This document shows positions 1 to 9,130 of a stretch of DNA of 64,000 nucleotides, in pieces (the stretch's first letter is position 1; each line of letters opens with the position of its first letter). Made by a program: the position numbers and the translations under genes. The stretch spans positions 3,684,001 through 3,748,000 of the forward strand of contig NZ_CP129968.2 of the NCBI RefSeq assembly GCF_030503875.2, read 5' to 3'. The DNA is from Marivirga arenosa (GTDB taxonomy: Bacteria > Bacteroidota > Bacteroidia > Cytophagales > Cyclobacteriaceae). Under the pieces are notes generated by a model. That model was not told where the DNA came from. It saw only the letters and a program-made list of their open reading frames with translations, and searched no databases.

Positions 1-1569
1 TATTACCAACAGAAAACTTTTGATCACCTTCGATTCGATAGAGACATTAAATCATTCTTTCCTCTTTCAGTAAGTAGAATAAAAGGAAGGTTAGAAGAAC
101 AAGTGTTATTAAATAATATTCTTCCATCTGATATTTTAAAAATCAGAAACGAAGAAATTATTCCAGCAGATAGCTTATTAATTTCAGATTCTGCATCAAT
201 AGACTACAGTTTTGTAACTGGCGAATCTTTACCGGAAATCAAGCAAAAAGAAGAGCTAATTTATGCAGGTGGCCGTTTAAAAGGATCTGCAATCTTAGTT
301 CAGGTAAAAAAGAGACCTTCTCAAAGCTACTTAAATCAGTTATGGGATGATGAATCCATTCAAAGTGGTGCGAAAGCAGCCGTACAAAGTACTGCAGATA
401 AAATTAGTAAATATTTCACTGGAGTTGTTTTATCAATTGCTTTTATCGCCTTCTTAAGCTGGTTATTCATAGGGTCGTTTGAAAATGCCATCACCGCATT
501 TACTACTGTCCTGATAGTGGCTTGTCCGTGTGCCTTAGCACTAGCTACACCTGTTACACTTGGTTTTGCAATGAGAATACTGGCTAAAACTGGATTCTTT
601 GTAAAAAACACCCAAGCCGTAGAAAACTTATCAAAAATTGACACAATAGTATTTGATAAAACGGGCACATTAACTTATTCAGATAAAGCAGAAGTAGTAT
701 TTGAAGGAAATATGCCAGAGCATAAAGTTTTAGCAGCTGTAAAAACCTTATTTAACCAATCAAAGCATCCATTAAGCAGAATTATTTACAATTGGCTTCC
801 ATCCTATCCCGTTCAAAATATTGAGGATTATAAAGAAATCAGTGGCCAAGGCATTTCTGCAAAAGTTAATGGCCAAATCATTAAATTAGGTAAAAAGGAA
901 TTTGTTGATCACCAATTAAAAAGTGATAATAATACTGTAAATAGAACGCAAGTCTATATTAATGTAGATGGTTTAACTTATGGCTGCTTTAATGTTAAGC
1001 ACGTTTTTAGAGAAAACATAGGTGATTTATTCAATAGTCTCACTCCTGAATACGAATTAAGTCTGCTTTCTGGTGACATTTCTACCGAAAAAGACTACTT
1101 AAAGAAGTGGATAAAGGAGGAAAACCTTTATTTTGAACAGCTTCCTGGTGATAAAAAGGAATTCATACTAAAATCTCAAGCTGCAAATCAAAAGGTATTA
1201 ATGGCAGGAGATGGATTAAATGATTCTGCTGCATTAAAGAGCAGTGATTTTGGATTAGCCATTACTGAATCAACCAGTCAATTTAGTCCTGCTTGTGATG
1301 GAATTTTATTAGGAAATAAAATTCAACAGTTGCCAAAAATCATGAAATTCTCAAAATCTGCTTTCAAATTAGTGATTGCTGGTTTTATAGTATCATTCCT
1401 TTACAACATTATCGGTTTAAGCTTGGCAGTTCAAGCCTTATTATCCCCTGTTATTGCTGCTGTCTTAATGCCTATTAGCTCCTTTTCTGTAGTGCTTTTA
1501 GCTACTGTAGGCACAAGGTATTATGCTAAAAAATACTTCTTCAACCCTCAAAATAAGAATGAGATATGA
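1..1569 (+). CDS. ccoI: cbb3 oxidase-associated heavy-metal (copper) P-type ATPase, 5' end outside window
   Basis: Membrane copper-transporting P1B ATPase that supplies or clears copper during cbb3 oxidase assembly. The frame is open from base 1, so the GTG at 103 is not the true start; the metal-binding N-terminus and first membrane helices lie outside the window. Visible landmarks in order are the actuator TGES motif (near 217), the transmembrane CPC copper motif in ACPCALALATP (near 520-552), the phosphorylation motif DKTGTLT (near 655-675), the hinge GDGLND (near 1207-1224) and two C-terminal membrane segments. The stop overlaps the ccoS start (ATGA), so translation is probably coupled. 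The location directly before ccoS and ccoNO identifies it as the CcoI/FixI type and not a general CopA. Confidence 0.92.
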   Translation, partial: YYQQKTFDHLRFDRDIKSFFPLSVSRIKGRLEEQVLLNNILPSDILKIRNEEIIPADSLLISDSASIDYSFVTGESLPEIKQKEELIYAGGRLKGSAILVQVKKRPSQSYLNQLWDDESIQSGAKAAVQSTADKISKYFTGVVLSIAFIAFLSWLFIGSFENAITAFTTVLIVACPCALALATPVTLGFAMRILAKTGFFVKNTQAVENLSKIDTIVFDKTGTLTYSDKAEVVFEGNMPEHKVLAAVKTLFNQSKHPLSRIIYNWLPSYPVQNIEDYKEISGQGISAKVNGQIIKLGKKEFVDHQLKSDNNTVNRTQVYINVDGLTYGCFNVKHVFRENIGDLFNSLTPEYELSLLSGDISTEKDYLKKWIKEENLYFEQLPGDKKEFILKSQAANQKVLMAGDGLNDSAALKSSDFGLAITESTSQFSPACDGILLGNKIQQLPKIMKFSKSAFKLVIAGFIVSFLYNIIGLSLAVQALLSPVIAAVLMPISSFSVVLLATVGTRYYAKKYFFNPQNKNEI

Positions 1570-1766
1570 GTGTAATGATCATCCTAATTATAGTGAGTTT
1601 GTTCGTTGCCAGTGGATTTCTGGCGGCATTCATCTGGGCTGTAAAATCAGGCCAGTTCGATGATGCCTCCACTCCATCTTATCGCATGCTGTGGGATGAT
1701 GCAACCACTCAAAAGAAAATAAATAAACAATCGTCTAATCATAAACAAAAATCAAATGGGAATTGA
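1566..1766 (+). CDS. ccoS: cbb3-type cytochrome oxidase assembly protein CcoS
   Basis: Small (66 aa) single-pass membrane protein needed for cofactor insertion into cbb3 oxidase in other bacteria. One N-terminal hydrophobic helix (about residues 3-26) is followed by the family-typical AVKSGQFDD motif and a polar tail ending in Lys/Asn/Gln-rich sequence. It overlaps ccoI by four bases and the oxidase gene by eleven, so the three genes form a tightly coupled operon. Identification rests on size, the SGQFDD motif and position. Confidence 0.9.
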   Translation: MSVMIILIIVSLFVASGFLAAFIWAVKSGQFDDASTPSYRMLWDDATTQKKINKQSSNHKQKSNGN

Positions 1767-3879
1767 AAAATTTCACTATGACAACAAAGTCGTCAAATAC
1801 TTTGCAATAGCAACAGTAATTTGGGGCGCTATAGGAATGCTGGTTGGCTTATTGGCCGCCACGCAATTATTTGCACCTGAAGCCAATATGGGTAATGAAT
1901 ATACCACCTTTGGCCGAATAAGACCTCTCCATACAAATGCCGTAATTTTTGCATTTGTAGGGAACGCAATTTTTGCTGGGGTTTATTATTCGATGCAAAG
2001 ACTCCTAAAAACAAGAATGTTTAGTGATGCTCTATCATGGATAAACTTCTGGGGATGGCAAATCATCATTCTTTCAGCTGTTTTAACCTTACCATTAGGC
2101 ATCACCACTTCTAAAGAATATGCTGAATTAGAATGGCCAATTGATATTGCCATTGCTCTAATTTGGGTAGTATTCGGTATCAATATGATTGGTACTATCA
2201 TTAGAAGAAGAGAAAAACATATGTATGTTGCTATTTGGTTTTACATCGCTTCTTTTGTAACAGTTGCAGTACTTCATGTAGTAAATTCATTTGCACTTCC
2301 AGTTAACTTTTTAAAGAGTTACTCTGCTTTTGCAGGTGTACAGGATGCTTTGGTACAATGGTGGTATGGGCATAATGCGGTTGCATTTTTCTTAACAACA
2401 CCTTATTTAGGTTTGATGTACTACTTCTTACCTAAAGCTGCAAACAGACCCATTTATTCTTATAAACTATCGATCGTTCACTTTTGGGCTTTGATATTTT
2501 TATACATCTGGGCAGGTCCACACCACTTATTATATACTTCTTTACCAGAATGGGCACAAGCTCTAGGTACAGCTTTCTCTATTATGTTGATTGCGCCATC
2601 TTGGGGTGGTATGGTGAATGGGTTATTAACCTTAAGAGGTGCTTGGGATCGCGTTAAAGAAGATCCTATCTTGAAATTTATGGTAGTGGCGATTACTGCT
2701 TATGGTATGGCAGTATTTGAAGGTCCTATGCTTTCATTAAAAAATGTAAATGCTATTGCTCACTATACAGATTGGATTGTAGCACATGTGCACATTGGTG
2801 GTTTAGGCTGGAATGGATTCTTAACCTTCGGTATTTTGTACTGGATGATTCCACAAATGTGGAAAACACAGCTATTCTCTAAAAAATTAGCAAATACACA
2901 CTTCTGGTTAGGTACTCTAGGAATTGTATTCTATGCATTGCCAATGTATGTATCAGCCATTACACAAGGCTTAATGTGGAAAGAATTTACAGCAGAAGGT
3001 ATCTTACAATACCCTAACTTCTTATCTACCACCTTACAGATCATCCCTATGTATATGCTAAGAGCATTTGGAGGATTATTATACTTATCAGGTGTTTTTG
3101 TTATGGTTTATAACCTTATCAAAACAGCTAAGCAAGGAACATTTGTGCCTAACGAAGCTGCTGAAGCTCCTGCTTTAGAAAAAGCAGTAAGCACAGGAAA
3201 AGAATACTGGCACAGAGTATGGGAAAGAAAACCTGTTTTCTTCACTATTTTAACTACAGTTGCTATTTTGTTAGGAGGTATTTTTGAGTTGATACCATCT
3301 TTCATGATGAAAACGAAAGATGTTACAACCATTGCATCCGTTCAGCCTTACACGCCACTTGAGCTTGAAGGTAGAGATATTTATATCAGTGAAGGTTGTG
3401 TAGGGTGTCACTCTCAAATGATTCGACCATTCAGATCTGAAACTGAAAGATATGGAGAATACTCTAAAGCGGGTGAATTCGTTTATGACCGCCCATTCCT
3501 ATGGGGTTCAAAAAGAACGGGACCCGATTTACACAGGGTAGGAGCAAAATACCCGGATTCGTGGCACTACAACCATATGTATGATCCAAGATCCATGTCT
3601 CCAGGTTCTACCATGCCTCCATATCCTTGGTTATTGAGCCAAGCTTATGATTTAGAAGGACTTCCTGATAAGATCACTACAATGAGAAAATTGGGAGTTC
3701 CTTACGAAGATGGATTTGAAGAGGATGTACAAACAAATGCATTAACACAAGCTGATAAAATTGTTAAAAGCTTGAAAGCAGATGGAATTGAAACAGTACC
3801 TGAAGCCAAAATTGTAGCCTTAATTGCATACCTACAAAGACTGGGTACTGATATTAAAACTGAAGTAGCAGAAAATTAA
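1756..3879 (+). CDS. ccoN: cbb3-type cytochrome c oxidase, fused subunits I and II (CcoN-CcoO)
   Basis: Catalytic core of the high-affinity terminal oxidase in the inner membrane, 707 aa, with CcoN (about residues 1-470) fused to CcoO (about 490-707). The heme-copper ligands are all present: H59 in RPLHTN, H206 in WYGHNAV, H256/H257 in GPHHLL, and H344 and H346 in AHVHIGG. The CcoO part has one membrane anchor (about 497-520) and one heme c site, C548-V-G-C551-H552, with a likely axial Met in PGSTMPPYPW. Fusion of the two subunits is common in Bacteroidota; many Proteobacteria encode them separately. The start overlaps ccoS. Confidence 0.95.
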   Translation: MGIEKFHYDNKVVKYFAIATVIWGAIGMLVGLLAATQLFAPEANMGNEYTTFGRIRPLHTNAVIFAFVGNAIFAGVYYSMQRLLKTRMFSDALSWINFWGWQIIILSAVLTLPLGITTSKEYAELEWPIDIAIALIWVVFGINMIGTIIRRREKHMYVAIWFYIASFVTVAVLHVVNSFALPVNFLKSYSAFAGVQDALVQWWYGHNAVAFFLTTPYLGLMYYFLPKAANRPIYSYKLSIVHFWALIFLYIWAGPHHLLYTSLPEWAQALGTAFSIMLIAPSWGGMVNGLLTLRGAWDRVKEDPILKFMVVAITAYGMAVFEGPMLSLKNVNAIAHYTDWIVAHVHIGGLGWNGFLTFGILYWMIPQMWKTQLFSKKLANTHFWLGTLGIVFYALPMYVSAITQGLMWKEFTAEGILQYPNFLSTTLQIIPMYMLRAFGGLLYLSGVFVMVYNLIKTAKQGTFVPNEAAEAPALEKAVSTGKEYWHRVWERKPVFFTILTTVAILLGGIFELIPSFMMKTKDVTTIASVQPYTPLELEGRDIYISEGCVGCHSQMIRPFRSETERYGEYSKAGEFVYDRPFLWGSKRTGPDLHRVGAKYPDSWHYNHMYDPRSMSPGSTMPPYPWLLSQAYDLEGLPDKITTMRKLGVPYEDGFEEDVQTNALTQADKIVKSLKADGIETVPEAKIVALIAYLQRLGTDIKTEVAEN

Positions 3880-3890
3880 AATAAGAAGAC

Positions 3891-4079
3891 ATGTTTAAAC
3901 ACTATTTTGAAAAAATCGATAATGTGGAAATTTTTCCAATCATCTCTTTAAGCATATTCTTCATATTCTTTATTGGGTTGATTTGGTGGGTAATCAAAGC
4001 AGATAAAAATTATATCAGCAAAATGAAATCCTTACCGGTGGAAGAGGAAACTAAAACACTTAAAACGGACCAACAATGA
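3891..4079 (+). CDS. ccoQ: cbb3 oxidase small subunit CcoQ-like
   Basis: A 62-aa protein with a single transmembrane helix (about residues 17-36, FPIISLSIFFIFFIG region) and a charged C-terminal tail. It lies between the fused ccoNO gene and ccoP, the usual place of ccoQ, and overlaps ccoP by four bases. CcoQ proteins are poorly conserved in sequence and are thought to stabilise the complex, so the call rests mainly on size, topology and position. Confidence 0.75.
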   Translation: MFKHYFEKIDNVEIFPIISLSIFFIFFIGLIWWVIKADKNYISKMKSLPVEEETKTLKTDQQ

Positions 4080-5038
4080 AAATTTTTAATAAAAAGTTAT
4101 GGACTGGCCTTTTCCTATTTGGGATAGGCCTTCAGCCAATTTTTGCTCAAACTGAAGAGGTTTTGGAAGATATCACAATTGAAAAAGTTTCTATCTGGGA
4201 TCAGTTAATGCAAACTGAACAGGGTAGAATGTTACTGTTGATTGGTGGATTGCTAGCGACTTTAATAGTACTACTAATTGTACTAACTATCCTTATGGTT
4301 AAAACTGCTGATATAATTCTCAATAAAAGAGCAGCAGAAAAAGGAGAAGTTAGATTATCCTTCTATCAGCAGTTTAAACAAAGATGGATTACAGGTAAAT
4401 TAAGACCGGTTGATCAACAAGGTGACATGATGCTGGATCACGATTATGATGGCATTAAGGAAATGGACTATGGAATGCCTCCATGGTTGAGTTATGTTTT
4501 CTTAGGCACTTTCCTATTCGCTGTATTCTATATCCCTGCTTTTTTAATTTTTGATATTGTACCAGATCAGCAAACTGAATATCAACAACAAATTGAAGAA
4601 GCAGCTTTATTAGCAGAAGCCAGAGCTAAAGCTGGAATGGTAGCTATTTCGGCAGAAACTGCAGAGTTTTCAGATGAGCAATCTGTAATTGAAGCAGGTA
4701 GTGCTATATATCAGAAAAACTGTGCTGTATGCCATGCAAATGATGGCGGGGGTGGTGTTGGTCCCAATTTAACAGATGAATACTGGTTGCATGGTAATGA
4801 CATTTCAGGAGTTTTTACTACGGTTTCTGAAGGTGTACCGGCTAAAGGTATGATTCCTTGGAAAGGGAATTTAAGTCCTAAAGAAATTCAAGATGTATCA
4901 AATTACGTCTTGAGTTTAGTGGGAACAACTCCTGCTAGTCCGAAGGAACCTCAAGGTGAGATTAGAAAACAAGAAATGGCAGAAGAGAGAATAGAAGAAA
5001 AGGTTGAGGAATTACCTGAAGTAAAGGAAGTAGAATAA
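4076..5038 (+). CDS. ccoP: cbb3 oxidase cytochrome c subunit CcoP (mono-heme)
   Basis: Membrane-anchored cytochrome c subunit that passes electrons to the CcoN/O core. Order: hydrophobic segments near residues 10-24 and 53-75, a FixP-type N-terminal domain with DHDYDGIKEMDYGMPPW (about 121-137), a second anchor (about 140-163), and one periplasmic cytochrome c domain with C216-A-V-C219-H220. Only one CxxCH motif is present, whereas proteobacterial CcoP usually has two; the mono-heme form is often seen in Bacteroidota. The C-terminal 30 residues are Glu/Lys-rich. It is the last gene before a hairpin that may end or attenuate the oxidase transcript. Confidence 0.92.
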   Translation: MKIFNKKLWTGLFLFGIGLQPIFAQTEEVLEDITIEKVSIWDQLMQTEQGRMLLLIGGLLATLIVLLIVLTILMVKTADIILNKRAAEKGEVRLSFYQQFKQRWITGKLRPVDQQGDMMLDHDYDGIKEMDYGMPPWLSYVFLGTFLFAVFYIPAFLIFDIVPDQQTEYQQQIEEAALLAEARAKAGMVAISAETAEFSDEQSVIEAGSAIYQKNCAVCHANDGGGGVGPNLTDEYWLHGNDISGVFTTVSEGVPAKGMIPWKGNLSPKEIQDVSNYVLSLVGTTPASPKEPQGEIRKQEMAEERIEEKVEELPEVKEVE

Positions 5039-5049
5039 ATATATTTTAA

Positions 5050-5083
5050 AAACCTGTCAAGCATATCAATGCCTGACAGGTTT
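5050..5083 (+). terminator. Hairpin between ccoP and ccoG
   Basis: AAACCTGTCA at 5050-5059 pairs perfectly with TGACAGGTTT at 5074-5083, and a further GC/GC pair lies in the loop side. There is no T-run, so it is either a weak terminator or attenuator, an mRNA processing or stability element, or a dispersed intergenic palindrome. It fills most of the gap between ccoP and ccoG. Confidence 0.55.
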
Positions 5084-5096
5084 AAATTACAGTAAA

Positions 5097-6509
5097 ATGG
5101 ATAGTTTAAATCAAGAGCAGTTTAGAGGTCAATTAGCCACCGTTGGCGAAAAAGGAAAAAGAAATTGGATTTTTCCCAAGAAGCCTAAAGGCTTTTACCA
5201 CAATTATAGAAGGATATTGGCGTGGCTTTTATTGATTTTGTTTTTTGCTGGTCCATTTATCACCATAGGTGGTCACCCTTTACTATTATTCAATATTTTT
5301 GATCGAGAATTCGTAATTCTTGGTAGTGTTTTCTGGCCTCAGGATACTCACCTACTCATTTTTCTTTTACTGATCTTTGTAATCTTTGTATTATTATTTA
5401 CAGTAGTTTTTGGAAGAGTTTGGTGCGGATGGGCCTGCCCTCAAACTGTGTTCATGGAAATGGTATTCCGTAAAATTGAATATTGGATCGAAGGTGATGC
5501 CAATCAACAAAGAAAACTTGCGGCTGCTCCATGGAGCTTTAATAAAATCTGGAAAAAGAGTTTAAAACAAGCAATATTCCTAGCCATTGCATTTTGGGTA
5601 TCGCATACTTTCATGGCCTATTTATTAGGAATAGATGAAATGACTACCGTCATAAAAGCGGGGCCTAACGCTAATTGGAGTGGCTTTACAGGGCTCCTAG
5701 TTTTTACAGGTATCTTTTATTTTGTATTTTCTTATTTCAGAGAACAGGCTTGTACCGTAGTTTGTCCATATGGTAGACTTCAAGGTGTTTTCCTTGATAA
5801 AAAATCAATAGTTGTGATTTATGATTGGCTTAGAGGTGAACCAAGAGGGAAAATGAAAAAGAGAGAACCTCAAGCGGATAAAGGTGATTGTATAGATTGT
5901 AATTTATGCGTTCAGGTTTGCCCTACAGGCATAGATATTCGAAATGGTACGCAAATGGAATGCGTAAACTGTACGGCTTGCATTGATGCTTGTGATGAGG
6001 TAATGACTAAAATTGATAAACCAAAAGGTTTGATCCGATTTGACTCTGAAGAAGGGGTTGAAAAGAAAAAGAAAAAATTGATTACGCCTAGAGTCATGGC
6101 TTATTCAGCAGTACTTGCTATTTTAGTAGTAGCCATGGGCTTTTTATTAGTGCAAAGAGCTCCCATTGAGGTGACCGTTACCAGAACGCCTGGTTCAATT
6201 TATCAAATAAAAAATGATTCTATTATTAGCAATATGTACCAGATGGAAATGATTAATAAATCATTTGATGATATGAATCTAAGCTATAAAGTGATCCCAA
6301 AAAGTGCAACACTATTTTTCCCAGCAGGTCCTATAAAAGTTTTAGAAGGTCAAGCAAAAGAGGATACTTACGTATTTATAGAAATGACAAAAGATTCCTT
6401 CTCAAAAATTGATGAGGAAATAGTAGTTGAAATATACCGCGATGGAAAGTTAATTCAAAAGGTAGATTCTCGCTTTCCGGGACCAAAAACATTTAATAAC
6501 GCATTATAA
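5097..6509 (+). CDS. ccoG: cbb3 oxidase accessory iron-sulfur membrane protein CcoG (FixG/RdxA)
   Basis: Polytopic membrane ferredoxin-like protein of 470 aa; CcoG is reported to act as a copper reductase in cbb3 maturation. About five membrane segments are visible, the first near residues 38-58. The NapH-like CGWACPQTVF motif and the REQACTVVCPYGR motif precede two 4Fe-4S clusters in CIDCNLCVQVCP and CVNCTACIDAC (about residues 265-302). The C-terminal third after the last helix is a periplasmic Ig-like FixG domain. Spacing to the next gene is one base, so it begins an accessory operon segment. Confidence 0.93.
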   Translation: MDSLNQEQFRGQLATVGEKGKRNWIFPKKPKGFYHNYRRILAWLLLILFFAGPFITIGGHPLLLFNIFDREFVILGSVFWPQDTHLLIFLLLIFVIFVLLFTVVFGRVWCGWACPQTVFMEMVFRKIEYWIEGDANQQRKLAAAPWSFNKIWKKSLKQAIFLAIAFWVSHTFMAYLLGIDEMTTVIKAGPNANWSGFTGLLVFTGIFYFVFSYFREQACTVVCPYGRLQGVFLDKKSIVVIYDWLRGEPRGKMKKREPQADKGDCIDCNLCVQVCPTGIDIRNGTQMECVNCTACIDACDEVMTKIDKPKGLIRFDSEEGVEKKKKKLITPRVMAYSAVLAILVVAMGFLLVQRAPIEVTVTRTPGSIYQIKNDSIISNMYQMEMINKSFDDMNLSYKVIPKSATLFFPAGPIKVLEGQAKEDTYVFIEMTKDSFSKIDEEIVVEIYRDGKLIQKVDSRFPGPKTFNNAL

Positions 6510-6510
6510 T

Positions 6511-6930
6511 ATGAATTGGGGAAATAAAATAACCATTGTTTTTATCAGTTTTGTGATTTTAGTGATCACTATGGTAACGATAAGCATGAAGCAGGACTTT
6601 TATTTAGTAGAAGAAAACTATTATGAGGAAGAGATTGCCTATCAATCGAAAATGGAAGAAATAAAAAATGGGCAAAATTGGCAGGGGAAAATTCGCACCA
6701 TTCAAAATGGAAATATAGTATCCTTAAGTTTTGAAGATGCTGATAAGGTGTCTGGAAAAATAAGCTTTATAAGACCTGCCGATGCTAATCTAGACTTTTT
6801 CATTCCACTAACCGAAGAAGCCAATATTCCAGTAGAAAAATTTGAGGTAGGAAATTGGAAAGTTGCCTATGAATGGGAACAGGGTGGAGTGAAATATTTC
6901 AAAGAAGATAAAATCTTTATTCAAAAGTAA
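6511..6930 (+). CDS. FixH family protein
   Basis: A 139-aa membrane-anchored protein with an N-terminal helix (about residues 6-24) followed by an extracytoplasmic domain. The EENYYEEEIAYQ stretch after the helix and the position between ccoG and a TauE/SafE-like gene are typical of the FixH/CcoH proteins in Bacteroidota cbb3 clusters, which bind assembly intermediates. It starts one base after ccoG and ends one base before the next gene. Confidence 0.85.
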   Translation: MNWGNKITIVFISFVILVITMVTISMKQDFYLVEENYYEEEIAYQSKMEEIKNGQNWQGKIRTIQNGNIVSLSFEDADKVSGKISFIRPADANLDFFIPLTEEANIPVEKFEVGNWKVAYEWEQGGVKYFKEDKIFIQK

Positions 6931-6931
6931 T

Positions 6932-7633
6932 ATGATTTGGGCAGCACTTAGCATCGGACTTTTAGGAGGAATGCATTGCACCTTAATGTGCTCTCCATTA
7001 ATGCTAGGTGTTTTCCGAAATCAGCAATTAGCACTTGGTTTTGCAGCCTATCAATTCGGCAGAATAATAACCTATATCATCCTTGGTCTTGTCCTTGCTT
7101 TTGTAGGTGAAAGTTTATCCATATTAGGCTGGCAAAATGGTCTGTCTTTATTGATGGCAGTTTTCATAGTTTATTTTTATGTTATACCTAGCCGTTATAG
7201 GTTTCTAAACTTTATCAATAAAATAGAATCAATTCCTTATCAGAAAGTAAAGAATGGCTTTAAAAAATTCATTGGAAAGCCAGATCTTATTTCAAGATTT
7301 TCTATTGGTCTTTTGAATGGCCTATTACCTTGCGGTTTGGTTTACCTGGCATTATTAAGCTCCTTTACGACTGAAACCATAATGGATTCCATCGTATTTA
7401 TGGCAGTATTTGGTTTGGGTACTTTACCGTGGATCATAGCAAGCGTTTGGGCTGGAAAAATGACCTTTAAAAAACTAAATGGCTTCACTCAAAAACTTAA
7501 ACCAGTATTAGCCCTCACCTTAGCTCTGTTTCTATTTTTACGAGGCATGGAAGTGCAGTTTATTCATATCCCCCTTCCTGATTTAGGACAAAATCAAACC
7601 GAAATGCAAATTCCTATTTGTGGCGAAAGGTGA
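6932..7633 (+). CDS. TauE/SafE-like membrane protein of the cbb3 cluster
   Basis: A 233-aa protein with about six membrane segments, of the family usually annotated as sulfite exporter TauE/SafE (DsbD-like transmembrane fold). The first helix carries GGMHCTLMCSP, whose two cysteines could bind copper or act in redox chemistry, and a second half-repeat has LLNGLLPCGLVYLAL. Family members sit next to ccoI/ccoG in many Bacteroidota, so a role in copper delivery or oxidase maturation is more likely here than sulfite export; that is inference from context. It is the last gene of the cluster and ends 57 bases before the first CRISPR repeat. Confidence 0.85.
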   Translation: MIWAALSIGLLGGMHCTLMCSPLMLGVFRNQQLALGFAAYQFGRIITYIILGLVLAFVGESLSILGWQNGLSLLMAVFIVYFYVIPSRYRFLNFINKIESIPYQKVKNGFKKFIGKPDLISRFSIGLLNGLLPCGLVYLALLSSFTTETIMDSIVFMAVFGLGTLPWIIASVWAGKMTFKKLNGFTQKLKPVLALTLALFLFLRGMEVQFIHIPLPDLGQNQTEMQIPICGER

Positions 7634-7644
7634 GAGAATGAAAA

Positions 7645-7677
7645 AACTTTTCCAAAGTGCTAAATTTTGGAAAAGTT
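7645..7677 (+). repeat. REP-like hairpin, family B copy 1 (left edge of the CRISPR-Cas block)
   Basis: AACTTTTCCAAA at 7645-7656 pairs with TTTGGAAAAGTT at 7666-7677 around a short loop. It is 31 of 33 bases identical to the hairpin at 15565-15598 on the far side of the CRISPR-Cas block, in the same orientation. It also lies just after the cbb3 cluster and could act as a transcription terminator, although no long T-run follows. Confidence 0.75.
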
Positions 7678-7690
7678 ATTAAGTAAGCTG

Positions 7691-9100
7691 GTTGTGAATT
7701 GCTTTCGAAATTGTATCTTATGAGATGATTCACAGGGCTGGTTACTTATTAGGCTATGGTGATGTTGTTGTGAATTGCTTTCGAAATTGTATCTTATGAG
7801 ATGATTCACAGGTATCAACTTTAGGACCACCAATCATTTTTCGTTGTGAATTGCTTTCGAAATTGTATCTTATGAGATGATTCACAGGGGAGGAACAAAC
7901 GCAACGCCTTTTGGTATTGTTGTGAATTGCTTTCGAAATTGTATCTTATGAGATGATTCACAGGTTATTATATCTTGATATAACTTCCTCTTGGTTGTGA
8001 ATTGCTTTCGAAATTGTATCTTATGAGATGATTCACAGGGAAGCTACAGAGTTAGTAGAATCTACCTGGTTGTGAATTGCTTTCGAAATTGTATCTTATG
8101 AGATGATTCACAGGTAATTCAACTTCGCTTAATCTTCTTGTTGTGTTGTGAATTGCTTTCGAAATTGTATCTTATGAGATGATTCACAGGCCCATGGAAA
8201 TGGTTGTATAGAACTCTATAGTTGTGAATTGCTTTCGAAATTGTATCTTATGAGATGATTCACAGGGAATCATCAATGGTAAAAAAGCACCTTATGGTTG
8301 TGAATTGCTTTCGAAATTGTATCTTATGAGATGATTCACAGGAAACTGATAGAGCATTCCCCAAGGGCTATGGTTGTGAATTGCTTTCGAAATTGTATCT
8401 TATGAGATGATTCACAGGTTAAAGCGCACCGCCCACTTGCTTCCCACTGTTGTGAATTGCTTTCGAAATTGTATCTTATGAGATGATTCACAGGGCTTTG
8501 AGCAGCTTTTCTTTAGTGAACTGGTTGTGAATTGCTTTCGAAATTGTATCTTATGAGATGATTCACAGGTAGCTTGTTCATTTTATCGAGCTTCTCGCAG
8601 TTGTGAATTGCTTTCGAAATTGTATCTTATGAGATGATTCACAGGGAAGAGGTGCAGGTTGATTTGGAAGCCGAAGTTGTGAATTGCTTTCGAAATTGTA
8701 TCTTATGAGATGATTCACAGGTCTTCGAAAACGAAAGAATTACAACATCGTGTTGTGAATTGCTTTCGAAATTGTATCTTATGAGATGATTCACAGGGGA
8801 TTTTTATACTTCCAAACTGATTGAAGGTTGTGAATTGCTTTCGAAATTGTATCTTATGAGATGATTCACAGGAGGCCTCCATGATCTTTGAAGCCAATTA
8901 CCGTTGTGAATTGCTTTCGAAATTGTATCTTATGAGATGATTCACAGGGTTGGTCAAAGCACATTACCCACAGGTGTTGTTGTGAATTGCTTTCGAAATT
9001 GTATCTTATGAGATGATTCACAGGGCTATGTAGGTCGATAGCTGCTTGCTTATGGTTGTGAATTGCTTTCGAAATTGTATCTTATGAGATGATTCACAGG
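7691..9100 (+). CRISPR. Type II-C CRISPR array, 19 repeats of 46 bp and 18 spacers of 29-30 bp
   Basis: Repeats begin GTTGTGAATTGC and end GATTCACAGG. Starts read by eye: 7691, 7767, 7843, 7919, 7994, 8069, 8145, 8221, 8297, 8373, 8449, 8524, 8600, 8676, 8752, 8827, 8903, 8979 and 9055. All copies look identical, including both terminal ones, and all spacers differ. Each repeat contains a terminal inverted repeat (TGTGAAT/ATTCACA) and a central TTTCGAAA palindrome. The first half of the repeat is complementary to the anti-repeat near cas9, which sets crRNA sense as the + strand. Only 57 bp separate the first repeat from the upstream gene, so there is little room for a classical leader on that side. 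Confidence 0.98.
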
Positions 9101-9130
9101 TTACCATGCTCTAAAAAGCTGGTAACCTGT
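9096..9130 (+). terminator. Hairpin built from the end of the last CRISPR repeat
   Basis: ACAGGTTACCA at 9096-9106 pairs perfectly with TGGTAACCTGT at 9120-9130. The first five bases belong to the final repeat, so the hairpin would terminate or trim + strand array transcripts exactly at the last repeat. A short T-rich stretch (ttgtta) follows but no long T-run. Confidence 0.6.

Noticed and set aside
8715..8897. Open frame inside the CRISPR array
   Set aside because: It reads through identical repeats and unrelated spacers and is not a gene.
7691..9100. Self-targeting spacers within this window
   Set aside because: No spacer was recognised elsewhere in the window by eye; a full genome search was not possible.
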